Shown piece after piece: positions 30,166 to 40,982 of a stretch of DNA of 64,000 bases (position 1 is its first letter; the number at the start of each line of letters is the position of its first letter). A program made the position numbers and the translations under genes. The notes beneath the pieces were generated by a model that saw only the letters and a list, made by a program, of their open reading frames with translations, made no database searches and had not been told where the DNA came from. Source of the stretch: Melissococcus plutonius ATCC 35311 (GTDB lineage Bacteria > Bacillota > Bacilli > Lactobacillales > Enterococcaceae); assembly GCF_000270185.1 (NCBI RefSeq), contig NC_015516.1:186001-250000 (forward strand), in the 5' to 3' direction.

Positions 30166-31581
30166 TTAAATTTTTGGTAAACGAAGAGTCAGGATGATCC
30201 CTGTTTGATAGTTGCTTGTTATAGTAAGCTGAGTTTTTCTATTGTAATAAAGTAACATTCTTTTATTCACATTATAAAGTCCATAACCTTCCTTAAAATC
30301 TGTATGGATTCCTTTAGCAAGTTCATTTTGGACTTGTGCTAAACGAGATTCTGTCATACCAATACCGTTATCTTTAATGGTAAAAATAATGGCATCTTCT
30401 ATTTTCCTACCAACGATTTCGACCAGTCCCTGTCTACGAACAAACTTTGTACCATGATAGACAGCATTTTCTACTAAGGGCTGTAAAATCATTTTTAAAA
30501 TCATATCATTTAAGATATCTTCAGAAACATCGATAGAATAGTCTAACATTTCGCCATAACGGATCTTCAGAATGGTGAGATAATCTTTAATATGTCTGAT
30601 TTCTTTATCGACAGTAATCCAGTCTTTGTCATGACTCAGTGAAATTCGAAAGTAATCTGAAAGTGCATAGATCGTTGTTTTCACCTGAACATGCTTTCCT
30701 TGTTCTTCTAATGCCAAAATAGCATCCAAGCTATTATAAAGAAAATGAGGCGTGATTTGAGCTTGTAACACTTTTACTTCGCTTTTAGATAACAGTTGTT
30801 GTTTCTCTGCATTTTCATTTATTAAAGTCATAATATTTTCTGTAATGCTATTTAAATTGTTTGTTAAATCAGTTAATTCAGAAATATCAGATGGTATCGT
30901 CTGATAAGATAAATGACCTTCAGAAAGTTGTTTTGTTAGTTGAACTAGTTCATCAATTGGTTTTTTTTATGTCTTTATTCATTTGGCGTCGATTTTTATT
31001 GGTAAAAATCAGAATAGCAATCATAAGAAATAATTGAAAGACAGTTAGAAGAGCAAATGAATGAATGATCGTATCGCTTTTTTTATTAGCGAGATGGATT
31101 TCAAGTTGAACAAATTCTTGTAAATAATTGTAAAGTAGCTGATCAATAGATTCAGTTTGTCTCATACTTTTCTTATTTGAATGAACGAATTGCCTATTCT
31201 GAGTGTTTTCAGTAATTTTATTTAAAGAATTTTGCTTCATATTGATGGCTTGAAGTGTCATATCAAGCATTTTAATTTCTTGCTTGGAGTCTGTCTTTTT
31301 TTAATTTTATTCAGTTTAGCTTGGATATTTTTTAAATCATTTTTTAATTTAAAATTATTAATGCTTGTTTGACTGATACTGGAATCTTTTATATTGATGA
31401 ATTCATCTTTAACAAAGATTGCTACATTGTTTATTTGATTGATATTTTCAATCATATGCTGGTAAGTTAGGATGGAACGTGTATAGAAAAGAATATTAAG
31501 TAACAAGGGCAGTAATATTACGAATAAAATAAATAGCGTGGAACGCTGTAAAATTTTCTGAATACTTTTTGTTTTAAACAT
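30166..31581 (-). pseudogene. YesM-type sensor histidine kinase with two compensating frameshifts
   Basis: Three frames join into one kinase: an N-terminal membrane helix (STLFILFVILLPLLLNILFY), an extracytoplasmic helical sensor, a second membrane helix (LLTVFQLFLMIAILIF), HAMP, the His_kinase/LytS-type dimer motif (QAQITPHFLYNSLDAI, phospho-His) and the ATP-binding N box (LQPLVENAVYHG) and G box (DNGIGM). Reading from ATG 31581 (GAGGT site), one A is missing in the A7 tract at 31296-31302 and one A is extra in the A8 tract at 30961-30968 (T on the plus strand), so sensor middle and HAMP are out of frame. The net frame is restored. The C-terminal 221 residues could be translated from an internal ATG as a soluble kinase fragment. 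Confidence 0.88.
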
Positions 31582-32632
31582 ATAGATGACCTCAATCATT
31601 TCGTAACTAAATACTAGCTGAATTCGCTTAATCTGAAAAAATAGTTTTTTTATCTTAAAAATATAAACATTTCTAAAAATATGTTTACTATCCAAATAAC
31701 GAGTGAACAATCTTGCCAGATAGTGTTTTAAGAATGATCTTTAGCAATAATATCCATATGGTTATATTTAAGTTCAGAAATACTATTTTTTATCTATCGG
31801 TATCTAATGACAATCAAACTTTTTTAAGTGTAATACTTATCTAATCCAGTATTCTCAACATATAAATTATTATTTTATTGCTAGGCTACAAAAAATAGTA
31901 CTCTTTTTTAATCTAACCTATGGTCTTTAGGAATAATTTGAATACTTACTTTACTTTTACTAAGTGTATAATCATCTAAATTATTTTTATAATTCCAAAA
32001 TTAGATTTATAATTTATAGTATCTAAAATACTTTATCCTTTAGCATAATTGTCTTCATTTCTATTGATTTATCTAATTTTAAATTTAAATAAACCAATTC
32101 AATTGTTTGTTAGATTTATTTGTTCTATAGCCAATATAATTATCTTTAACTGTCAAGCTTAATTAAAAATGTCAAATATAAACGTCTATCAGGTTCCTTG
32201 ATGTCATAATTAATTAAAATAATAAAAATTTTACTATTTATTCTTTTAAAATAAGTTACCGTCTATTTACAATGCTAGATTTAGAACATCAATAATAGTT
32301 ATTTTTTCTCCTTAAAAATTTCTATTTTACAATTGATGGGTAGATATAAAGATAAGATAAATAAAAATAGAAACACTCAATTTTTATTGTTCAAAAGTTA
32401 CCCTTCTTTCTTAATCTCTTCTCTATTAGTTTAGCAAACAAAACCATAATAAAACACCGCTTACAAAAAAAATTAAAGATTTTTCAAAAAAAAAATCAAG
32501 CTTTTTTGTCGGACTGTCAATTTGTCGAAAAAAAATAAAGCAATTTAGAAATAAATTTTATGTTATCGCTTTCTTATTGTTGTTATCATAATTTATATAC
32601 TACATGTAACCATTATCTAGGGGGAGGAAAAG
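31582..32632. other. Long divergent intergenic region of the sensor and transporter operons
   Basis: About 1 kb without a recognisable gene. It must contain both divergent promoters. A candidate cre site lies at 32561-32574. I cannot assign the rest; stops are frequent in all frames. Confidence 0.5.
32561..32574 (+). promoter_or_regulatory. Candidate cre (CcpA) site upstream of sugar-binding protein
   Basis: TGTTATCGCTTTCT resembles TGWNANCGNTNWCA with one terminal mismatch, 59 bp before the start codon of the binding-protein gene. Glucose repression of the transporter is plausible but rests on this match alone. Confidence 0.4.
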
Positions 32633-33737
32633 TTGAAAAAATATATTAAAAAAGGAATTCTTTTATTTTTCTCATTCATGGGCATTATGATGTTAACTGC
32701 CTGTAATAGCAGTAATGGCAAATTGGGTGCAGGTTATAAAGGATATGTTGGGATTGTCATGCCAACAAAATCTGCTGAGCGTTGGATTACAGATGGAAAC
32801 AACATGGTTAATTCTTTAAAAGCAAAAGGATATAAAACAGATTTACAATATGGTGAGGATAAGCTGGAGAATCAAGTAGCACAAATTAAGAATATGATTA
32901 CTAAAGGGGTCAATATTCTTGTTGTTGCTTCAATTGATGGCTCTGCCCTAACCGATGCATCAGAAAAAGCACATGAACAAGGAATCAAGGTCATTGCTTA
33001 TGATCGTTTGTTAATGAATTCTAGGTATGTCGATTATTATTCAACGTTTGACAATTTTGCAGTAGGCGTTTTACAAGCAAGTTATCTTGAAAAGAAACTA
33101 GGATTAAAAGAAGGAAAGGGACCTTTCACATTAGAATTGTTTGGTGGTTCACCAGATGATAATAATGCAGTAATTAACTACAAAGGTGTTATGTCTGTTT
33201 TGCAACCTTATATTGATAAAAAACAATTAGTAGTTCCTTCAAAATAAACAAAATTCAGTCAGATTGCTACTTTACGTTGGGATGGTTCAACGGCTCAAGC
33301 GCGTATGGATAATCTTTTAAGTGCAAATTATACAAAAAGAAAGTTAGATGCAGTTTTATCACCTTATGATCCAATTAGTGTCGGAATTGTTTCCTCATTA
33401 AAGGGAGTTGGTTATGGATGGTTATGGAACAGACGATAAGCCGTTACCGCTTATTACGGGACAAGATGCTACCATTGTCGGTGTTAAGTCAATTATTTCT
33501 GGTGAACAGACACAAACGATTTTTAAAGACACAAGAATTTTAGCTAAAAATACAATTGAAATGATTGAAGCAATCACAAATAAAAAGAAGGTACCTGTTA
33601 ATGATCAAAAAACCTATAATAATGGCGCAAGAATCGTTCCTACGTATTTAGCTACACCCGTCTCTGTCGATAAATCGAATTATAAATCTGCGTTGATTGA
33701 TTCAAAATATTATACAGAAAATGATTTAAACGAATAG
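32633..33737 (+). pseudogene. ChvE-like monosaccharide-binding lipoprotein, stop plus 10-bp tandem duplication
   Basis: A periplasmic-binding-protein-fold lipoprotein: signal peptide with lipobox MLTAC (Cys24), then [19 protein letters not shown] and, further on, PLITGQDATIVGVKSI, typical of ChvE/multiple-monosaccharide binding proteins. It starts at TTG with a GGGGAGG site. Two lesions: an in-frame TAA at 33245-33247 (probably from CAA), and an exact 10-bp tandem duplication TGGTTATGGA at 33409-33418/33419-33428, which shifts the frame by +1. Removing one copy restores [14 protein letters not shown] without a break. Both ATPase and permease downstream are intact, so the transporter has lost its specificity subunit unless another binding protein serves it. 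Confidence 0.92.
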
Positions 33738-33886
33738 TTATTCGATACTAAGAAAACTATTTTTGCAAGGTAAAAATTTAGGTAAAATGAATCAATTTTA
33801 GCGGGTAGAAAAACCAACTTTACAGGCTCAAATCTTTTATCTTAATTGCATATGAGTAGATTATTTTGAAAGTTAGGAGGGAAAAA

Positions 33887-35425
33887 ATGGCTGAATATAT
33901 TTTAGAGATGAAAAACATTGTAAAAGAGTTTTCAGGTGTTCGTGCATTGAATAATGTTAATCTGAAAATTGAACAAGGAGAAGTCCATGCGTTATGTGGT
34001 GAAAATGGGTCAGGAAAATCAACGTTGATGAATGTCTTGAGTGGATTATATCCCTTTGGTAGTTATGAGGGTGAGATTATCTATAAAGGAGAGACCTGTA
34101 AATTTAAAAGTATTCGGGACAGTGAGGAAAAAGGCATTGTTATTATTCACCAAGAGTTGGCTTTAAGTCCCTATTTATCCATTAAAGAAAATATTTTTTT
34201 AGGAAATGAACAAGAAAAATTGGGAGTTATTGATTGGGACCTAACAGAAAAAAAGACGATTGAACTATTAAAAAAAGTTGGTTTAAAAATAAATCCTAAC
34301 ACACTTGTCTCACAAATTGGTGTTGGACAACAACAACTTGTGGAAATTGCTAAAGCATTTTCAAGATCTGTTCAATTATTAATTCTAGATGAGCCAGCGG
34401 CTGCCTTGAATGAAGCAGAAAGTGAAAATTTACTAAAATTAATTAAAGAATTTCAACGTCAAGGAATTACTTCCATTATCATCTCACATAAATTAAACGA
34501 AATTGTTGAAGTGGCTGATCGTATTACGATTATCAGAGATGGACAATCAATTGAAACCTTGCCAAAAGAACATATAACTGAAGAAAAAATTATCAAGGGA
34601 ATGGTAGGTCGTGAATTAACGAATCGTTACCCTGAGCGTCATCCTAAAATTGGAAAGACCTATTTTGAAGTACGTGACTGGACAGTTCATCATCCCATTG
34701 ATACAAATCGAATAATCAATGATCATCTTAACTTTTCTATCCATCAAGGAGAAATTGTTGGTATAGCTGGATTAATGGGAGCCGGGCGAACAGAATTTGC
34801 CACAAGCATTTTTGGTCACTCATATGGCAGTGCCATTTCTGGTCAGGTGTTTAAAGATGGGAAAGAAATTTCAGTTAATAATGTGCCAAATGCGATTCAT
34901 AATGGAATTGCTTATGTTTCTGAAGATAGAAAAACATTGGGATTGGATTTATTGATGGATATTCGGGAGAATACAACTCTTGCCAGTTTAAATAAAATTA
35001 GTCATACAGGTGTGTTAAATAAGGAAAATGAAATCTTAGCAGTTGAAAAATACCAAAAGAAAATGCATATAAAAACAAATTCTATTTTTCAAAATGTCAG
35101 CAGCCTAAGTGGTGGTAACCAGCAAAAGGTCGTTTTAGCTAAATGGTTAATGACAGAACCGGATGTTTTATTTTTAGATGAACTGACAAGAGGGATTGAT
35201 ATTGGTGCAAAATATGAAATTTATACCATTATTGAAGAAATGGCGGCCTCTGGTAAATGCGTTTGTATTATTTCTTCTGAACTACCTGAAGTATTAGGAA
35301 TGTGTGATCGTATCTACACTATGAACGAAGGTCGTTTTACTGGAGAAGTCTTACGAAAAGATGCAAATCAAGAAGTATTAATGAGTCTTATGACAGCTGA
35401 GGAGAAGGAGAAAGGGGTAAGCTGA
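33887..35425 (+). CDS. Monosaccharide ABC transporter ATPase (GguA/XylG-like)
   Basis: A 512-residue tandem ATPase of the sugar (CUT2) class. Site 1 has GENGSGKST, LSxxxQQ-type signature [14 protein letters not shown] and Walker [12 protein letters not shown]; site 2 has the [10 protein letters not shown] degenerate P-loop, [15 protein letters not shown] and [12 protein letters not shown]. The start is ATG 33887, preceded by TAGGAGGG at 7 nt; the upstream TTG frame would put this site inside the gene. The stop overlaps the permease start by one base (TGATG). It energises import of a monosaccharide together with the permease and the broken binding protein. Confidence 0.92.
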   Translation: MAEYILEMKNIVKEFSGVRALNNVNLKIEQGEVHALCGENGSGKSTLMNVLSGLYPFGSYEGEIIYKGETCKFKSIRDSEEKGIVIIHQELALSPYLSIKENIFLGNEQEKLGVIDWDLTEKKTIELLKKVGLKINPNTLVSQIGVGQQQLVEIAKAFSRSVQLLILDEPAAALNEAESENLLKLIKEFQRQGITSIIISHKLNEIVEVADRITIIRDGQSIETLPKEHITEEKIIKGMVGRELTNRYPERHPKIGKTYFEVRDWTVHHPIDTNRIINDHLNFSIHQGEIVGIAGLMGAGRTEFATSIFGHSYGSAISGQVFKDGKEISVNNVPNAIHNGIAYVSEDRKTLGLDLLMDIRENTTLASLNKISHTGVLNKENEILAVEKYQKKMHIKTNSIFQNVSSLSGGNQQKVVLAKWLMTEPDVLFLDELTRGIDIGAKYEIYTIIEEMAASGKCVCIISSELPEVLGMCDRIYTMNEGRFTGEVLRKDANQEVLMSLMTAEEKEKGVS

Positions 35426-36627
35426 TGGAACGTCTTAATGGCAATGTAGATAAAAAAAATAATTTCAATTTAAAAGAAAAAGCATTAGATATTTTTAGCA
35501 AGTATAGTATGGTGATCATCTTAATTGCAGCATTGATTGTCTTTCAATTCTTGACAGAAGGAATTTTTTTGAGGTCATTAAATATTACCAATATCATTTT
35601 ACAAAATAGTCATATTCTAGTCTTAGCCGCTGGCATGTTATTAGTTGTTCTATTGGGACATGTAGATTTGTCTGTTGGTTCAGTCATGGCCTTTGTTGGA
35701 GCCATTGCTGGATTTATGATGGTCAATTATAAGATGAGCCCAATTATCGTGGTACCGGTATGTATTTTGATAGGAGCTTTGATAGTGGCTTGGCAAGGAT
35801 TTTGGGTTGCCTATGTTGAAATTCCAGCATTTATTGTTACATTAGCTGGATTACTGATGTTTCGAGGTTTAACGCAGGTTGTATTAGGTGGTCAATCATT
35901 AGCACCCTTCCCAAAAATTTTTCAAAAGATTTCTACTGGTTATTTGCCAGATATCATGAGCGGTACGCATATTCATTATTTAACAATGTTAATAGGAATT
36001 ATTTTGACATGCTTACTTATTTTTAATCAATGGCAAGCCAGAGAACGAAGAAAAAAGAACTTATTTGAAGTTGAACCAATGAATATGTTTATTTTAAAAG
36101 CGCTTTTAACCGGTATTGTTATTTTAGTCATTAGTTATGTTTTTGCAGCTTATAAAGGCTATCCGGTCATCTTAATTATCCTTGGTGTGATTGTCGCTGT
36201 TTATTCATTTTTAACCAACAAAACAGTCGCAGGTCGTCAAATTTATGCAACTGGTGGTAATAAAAAAGCCGCTAATCTTTCAGGAATCAAAACTAAAAAG
36301 ATTACTTTTTGGGTTTTTGTCAATATGGGAGCAATGGCAGTATTAGCTGGACTCATTTTAACCGCTCGTTTAAATGCTGCAACATCACAGGCAGGTACGT
36401 CGATGGAACTTGATGCAATGGCCGCTGTTTACTTTGGTGGTGCTTCAACTTCTGGTGGGATTGGAACCATTATGGGTGCCATTGTCGGTGGTCTTGTTAT
36501 GGGTGTTTTAAATAATGGTATGTCTATTCTAGGTGTTGGTGTTGATTGGCAACAGGCAATCAAAGTGTTAATCTTATTGCTTGCTGTTGTTTTAGATGTT
36601 TATAACAAAAGGAAAAAAGTTGCTTAA
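35425..36627 (+). CDS. Monosaccharide ABC transporter permease (GguB/XylH-like)
   Basis: A 400-residue polytopic membrane protein with about ten hydrophobic segments. It has the CUT2 permease hallmarks LLGHVDLSVGSVMAF near residue 75 and ATGGNKKAANLSGI and AAVYFGGASTSGGIGT in the C-terminal half. A longer cytoplasmic loop (QWQARERRKKNLFEVEP) is characteristic of the GguB/multiple-sugar group as opposed to ribose permeases. It is translationally coupled to the ATPase. A terminator follows about 105 bp downstream. Confidence 0.92.
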   Translation: MERLNGNVDKKNNFNLKEKALDIFSKYSMVIILIAALIVFQFLTEGIFLRSLNITNIILQNSHILVLAAGMLLVVLLGHVDLSVGSVMAFVGAIAGFMMVNYKMSPIIVVPVCILIGALIVAWQGFWVAYVEIPAFIVTLAGLLMFRGLTQVVLGGQSLAPFPKIFQKISTGYLPDIMSGTHIHYLTMLIGIILTCLLIFNQWQARERRKKNLFEVEPMNMFILKALLTGIVILVISYVFAAYKGYPVILIILGVIVAVYSFLTNKTVAGRQIYATGGNKKAANLSGIKTKKITFWVFVNMGAMAVLAGLILTARLNAATSQAGTSMELDAMAAVYFGGASTSGGIGTIMGAIVGGLVMGVLNNGMSILGVGVDWQQAIKVLILLLAVVLDVYNKRKKVA

Positions 36628-36731
36628 TTCGTTTCGTTTACATTATTTGAAAACCAAGACGATATTAAAAAATCACCAAAATAACTGTTAGATAAAATTA
36701 AGATTGAAAAAACACAACGAGATAGCATAAA

Positions 36732-36784
36732 AAACAATCCAATGAACGATAAATTTTATCGGTGAATTGGATTGTTTCTCGTTT
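36732..36784 (+). terminator. Terminator after monosaccharide transporter
   Basis: AAACAATCCAAT pairs with ATTGGATTGTTT around an inner CGATAAA/TTTATCG helix. The T run is short (TTTCTCGTTTT). Confidence 0.75.
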
Positions 36785-36896
36785 TATGGGTAGATGAGCT
36801 GATTTGAATTTAACTCAGATAAAAAATTACGGATGTTTATCTTTATAAATAAATGGTAAAATAAAGAAATCACATCTACAAGGAGATAATAATGAA

Positions 36897-37832
36897 ATGA
36901 GTTATGCACTTGAAATAAAAAATTTAAAAAAAACCTACGAATCAGGTGTTGAAGCATTACGTGGCATTGATTTAGTAGTTGAAGCAGGGGACTTTTATGC
37001 CTTGTTAGGTCCAAATGGTGCAGGAAAGTCAACGACAATTGGCATTATTACTTCTCTTGTTAATAAAACATCAGGAAAAGTAAAAATTTTCGACTATGAT
37101 CTTGACACAGAATTAGAACGAGCAAAACAGCAGATTGGACTTGTTCCCCAAGAATTTAATTTTAATCCATTTGAAACAGTTCAACAAATTGTTGTAAACC
37201 AAGCTGGATATTATGGTGTACCTAGAAAAGAAGCATTGAAACGTAGTGAAAAATATTTAAAACAATCAAACCTATGGGAAAAACGCAATGTTCGTGCCAG
37301 AATGCTTTCTGGTGGGATGAAACGTCGATTAATGATTGCTAGGGCATTAATGCATGAACCCCGTTTATTAATTTTAGATGAACCAACAGCAGGTGTAGAT
37401 ATTGAACTTAGACGTGAGATGTGGACATTTTTAAAAGAATTAAATGATGAAGGAACAACGATTATTTTAACCACCCATTATTTAGAAGAAGCAGAAATGC
37501 TTTGTCGGAATATTGGTATTATTCAATCCGGTGAATTAATTGAAAATACAAGTATGAAAAAATTGCTTGCAAAACTACAGTTTGAAACTTTTATCTTTGA
37601 TTTAGCTCCCTACAAAATAAAACCAACAGTAACAGGCTATAAAAATACTTTTGAAGATGATCTCACCTTAGCTGTTGAAGTAGAGAGAAATCAAGGCGTC
37701 AATGAAATATTTGAACAATTCAGTAAACAAGGAATAAAAATTTTATCTATGCGTAATAAATCGAATCGATTAGAAGAATTATTTCTAAAAATAATGAAAG
37801 AAGAACGGCCAGTGGGGGAAAATAATGTTTAG
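36897..37832 (+). CDS. ABC-2 transporter ATP-binding protein (YadG-like)
   Basis: A 311-residue ATPase: Walker A GPNGAGKST (about residues 39-47), signature LSGGMKRRLMIARAL, Walker B LLILDEPTAGVD and H-loop TTHYLEEAEML, followed by a 90-residue C-terminal domain common in drug, antibiotic or polysaccharide ABC-2 exporters. AAGGAGA lies about 10 nt before ATG 36897. It overlaps the permease gene by 8 bp. Domain content matches E. coli YadG and its Firmicute homologues; the substrate is unknown. Confidence 0.92.
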   Translation: MSYALEIKNLKKTYESGVEALRGIDLVVEAGDFYALLGPNGAGKSTTIGIITSLVNKTSGKVKIFDYDLDTELERAKQQIGLVPQEFNFNPFETVQQIVVNQAGYYGVPRKEALKRSEKYLKQSNLWEKRNVRARMLSGGMKRRLMIARALMHEPRLLILDEPTAGVDIELRREMWTFLKELNDEGTTIILTTHYLEEAEMLCRNIGIIQSGELIENTSMKKLLAKLQFETFIFDLAPYKIKPTVTGYKNTFEDDLTLAVEVERNQGVNEIFEQFSKQGIKILSMRNKSNRLEELFLKIMKEERPVGENNV

Positions 37833-38595
37833 TCTTTATTTAACAGCTTTAAAAAGTTTAGCGATAAAAGAAACAAATCGTTATTTACGAATTTGGGTGC
37901 AAACACTTGTACCGCCAGTCATTACTACTTCACTATACTTTATCATTTTTGGGAAAATGATTGGTGGACGTATTGGTGAAATGAGCGGTTTCTCCTATAT
38001 GGCATTTATCGTACCTGGATTAATTATGATGTCAGTGATCACTAGCTCCTATTCAAATGTTTCTTCTTCCTTTTTTTCTCAAAAATTTCAAAAAAATATT
38101 GAGGAATTATTGGTTGCACCTATACCCACTCATATTATCATTTGGGGATTTGTAATTGGTGGTTTAGGAAGAAGTATTCTAGTAGGAGCACTTGTCACTA
38201 TGGTTTCCTTATTTTTTGTTCCCTTACATGTTTATTCCTGGTTTATTGTAATAATAACATTACTAATGACAGCTATCTTATTCTCATTGGCTGGATTAAT
38301 CAATGGTGTTTTTGCCCAATCTTATGACGATGTGTCCATTGTGCCGACTTTTGTTTTACAACCATTAACTTACCTAGGTGGTGTATTTTATGCTATTTCA
38401 ATGTTGCCACCATTTTGGCAAACTATTTCAAAAATCAATCCAATTGTTTATATGATCTCAGGATTTAGATATGGATTTCTTGGAAAAACCGATATACCAA
38501 TTCTGGTTTCTCTACTTATCCTTCTTCTTTTTAGTCTTTTTCTTTATGCCATTTGTTATTATTTAATCAATAGGGGTAAGGGATTAAGAAGTTAA
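37825..38595 (+). CDS. ABC-2 type permease (YadH-like)
   Basis: A 256-residue membrane protein with six hydrophobic segments and the ABC-2 signature region (PTFVLQPLTYLGGVFYAISMLPPFW). The N-terminal amphipathic part (RYLRIWVQTLVPPVITTSLYF) is typical of the YadH group. It overlaps the ATPase gene, so the two form one exporter. It appears intact. Confidence 0.92.
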   Translation: MFSLYLTALKSLAIKETNRYLRIWVQTLVPPVITTSLYFIIFGKMIGGRIGEMSGFSYMAFIVPGLIMMSVITSSYSNVSSSFFSQKFQKNIEELLVAPIPTHIIIWGFVIGGLGRSILVGALVTMVSLFFVPLHVYSWFIVIITLLMTAILFSLAGLINGVFAQSYDDVSIVPTFVLQPLTYLGGVFYAISMLPPFWQTISKINPIVYMISGFRYGFLGKTDIPILVSLLILLLFSLFLYAICYYLINRGKGLRS

Positions 38596-39616
38596 TTGAA
38601 CGGAATTACTTTTTGGAAAAAGTACATAATTAATGTTCAAAAATTAAAATAGAAGATATTTCCTCATAATGAGGAACGATCAAATATAGGTTGTTTAAAT
38701 CTTCTAAAACAAATAAATAGTAAACTGTTTAAGTATTAAATGAGATTATAAGTTATCTATAATAGAAATACAGTTATCTTAGGTAAACTTGATTTTAACT
38801 ATTACGTTGATGAATGAAGAAGAAAAAAACATAGAGTGAGGGAAACATACCAGATCCTTCGGTTAGAAAAGCTTATTTTACATGATCAATAGATGTAAGA
38901 TCAATGGCTGGGAATATGTAACCACTGATATTCTATGTTATTTCTATGAGAGATTGCTATGAAAAAATTCTACAATAAAGCTAAAATTGTTAGGTAATAA
39001 AAATCAGCATTTGTTTTATTATTTAAAAAATGAGAATATTTAATACATTTCTATAGTTACCGATATAAAGATGTATAAAAAATAGATGATATTTTTATAA
39101 AGAAGCATTAGAATTGCCTATTGTTAGGCTATCTAATGCTTCTTTGAATTATTTATTTCAATTTTGTTAGTATTGTTTCATAGTAATGCTATTTGTTATA
39201 TTGATAACCTTCTGGCTAGCTTCTTATTTTGATAGGGAAATGGTAACATTCGTTTTTTAGCTACCTGATTTTCATGAAGGATGGTAATTTTAAAAATCTC
39301 TAAATACATTGCTAGAAAAAAATTATTCATAAACTGATTTAGTTTTATTTGTTGCTGATAAAATCAGATAGGAACGAGAAGATATGCTACTTTACTTAAC
39401 TGGATTGTTAGAAGCTTTAGCTTTGTTTATTAGAAGAGGCAACCAATTACTATATAAATATATCGTAAATAATGATATTAAAGTAACCATCCTTGGTTAT
39501 GGGAAGCAATAAACAACCACTAATGGATTAAGGAAAAGTAATAAAAATAAGTATGCAAAATAGATATCCAAAAAATTATCTGAAGAATTACAAAAACATT
39601 TTTGATTAAAGTAGCT
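38596..39616. other. Non-coding, probably eroded region
   Basis: About 1 kb with no confident gene. A short frame at 39384-39512 (MLLYLTGLLEALALFIRRGN...) and fragments around 38850-38960 look protein-like but match nothing I can name. A strong hairpin at 39099-39150 implies former transcription. Confidence 0.45.
39099..39150 (+). terminator. Strong orphan terminator-like hairpin
   Basis: AAAGAAGCATTAGA pairs perfectly with TCTAATGCTTCTTT, with a further inner pairing of GCCTA with TAGGC. No intact gene lies within 500 bp upstream, so it is probably left from a lost gene. Confidence 0.7.
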
Positions 39617-39895
39617 TTAGTAATGGGAAAAAACTGAAGAGTGTTTTTCATTAAACGCTACATGAAAGACAATAAAGATTAATGGAAATACCCAGATAAT
39701 AAAACGTCCGCCAAGATCATTAGGAATGCCATTCCATCGAAAATGGATTGGGACAATTGTTGGCAATTTTGGATAAAGGTAGAAGTTACAGATAAAAGAA
39801 AAGAATGCCCATAAAAAATTAAGATGAATAATTTTTTGATATTTTTCAGAAATATAATTGAACATAAAGCAAAGACTTCCAATTTGGATTAACAA
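39617..39895 (-). pseudogene. DUF1648/SdpI-type N-terminal fragment
   Basis: A 92-residue hydrophobic fragment (TTG start, no clear RBS). The segment LYPKLPTIVPIHFRWNGIPN is the DUF1648 hallmark (LP..IP.HF...G.PD) found at the N-terminus of SdpI-family membrane proteins. Full-length relatives continue with a further membrane domain, absent here, so I treat it as a decayed fragment. SdpI itself is a toxin-immunity and signalling protein in Bacillus. Confidence 0.55.
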
Positions 39896-40351
39896 TATGC
39901 TAAGATAAATCGACTTTATTTTAATTTTATATAGTAATTATGAAGAAGGAGATGAATAAGCATAATGAAAAAAGTCATAAGCAATGTAAATTGAATAATA
40001 GATTTGTTATCTAATAAGGTAGGTAAAAAAGAAAATGACTCTCTCAATTTCTTTTGTAGCAATAAAATTATTGTTTTATATATTGTCTTTTATTGTATCT
40101 AGTTCAATGAAACTAAAAATTATATTTGATAATTACATGGTTAGATAAGATGATATACTTAATCTAAGTACATTAAAAATTATTCTATAAAAATTATACA
40201 ATTTAAATGGTCATTTAAATAGAGATTTTTAAAATAAAAAAATCTTTAATTGTGCTATTTAAACTTTCAATTTTATTAAAATAGCATTGATTAAAAGAAT
40301 AAAAATACCTAGGATTATTTGAATAATCGGGAAAGAAGAGAGAGAAGTAAG

Positions 40352-40663
40352 GTGAATAGTTATAATTATATTATTTTCATTATTTCAATACTATTATTAA
40401 TAAATGTATGCTTTTTTGATCATGGTCAAAACGCTGGACTAGGTTTTCAAACCAAAAGAAGTATGGCTTCAAAGAAAGCCTGGGTTTATTCTCAAAAAAT
40501 TTTTTATGGAACGATTATTTTGATATCAGCAATATCAATAATTTTGAATTATTTTAATATCATTTCAAATACCATAGCAATTTTTTTATCTATTATAGGA
40601 ATAATCTTAGCAGGTGGACTTACTCAGTTTAGTTTAATTTATAATCAGGTGAATGAAAAATAA
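40352..40663 (+). CDS. SdpI/YhfL-family small membrane protein
   Basis: A 103-residue protein with three predicted membrane helices and the family motif GLGFQTKRSMASKKAWVYSQKIF (first 20: GLGFQTKRSMASKKAWVYSQ), typical of the SdpI C-terminal domain. The GTG at 40352 is preferred because GAGAGAAGTAAG precedes it; an in-frame TTG at 40319 would add 11 charged residues. The domain occurs alone in many Firmicutes. A bacteriocin-immunity role is possible given the surrounding remnants but not shown. Confidence 0.65.
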   Translation: MNSYNYIIFIISILLLINVCFFDHGQNAGLGFQTKRSMASKKAWVYSQKIFYGTIILISAISIILNYFNIISNTIAIFLSIIGIILAGGLTQFSLIYNQVNEK

Positions 40664-40982
40664 GATGAAAAAAATAGTGAATTATATATTCCCATGATGC
40701 TGGAATTGTAATTATATATCACAGTATATAGCTGAATAGGAAGGCCGTTGTTCAAATGTTTTGAGGAGTAAATTTATAATGACATCATCTGAAAGAGGAA
40801 TATAGAATCTTTATATTTAAAGATTTTTAGGTTCTTTTTGTTATTTCTCTACTTTCTATTTAAAAATAAATTCAAAGTTAATCTAATCAATTTCTTAATT
40901 TTGAAGACTTTAAATATTTAAACAGACTTAAGTGGTAAATTTTATGGGCAGTTATCAATTGAAATAGATTTATATATAAGAA

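Noticed and set aside
38850-38970. Plus-strand segment reminiscent of the C-terminal end of an IS66-type transposase (…KINGWEYVTTDIL…)
   Set aside because: Only about 25 residues, one stop, no flanking motif; too weak to call.
39384-39512. 42-codon ORF resembling part of UppS (LLEALALF…NNDIKVTILGYG)
   Set aside because: No RBS, no catalytic motifs, similarity limited to a generic hydrophobic pattern.
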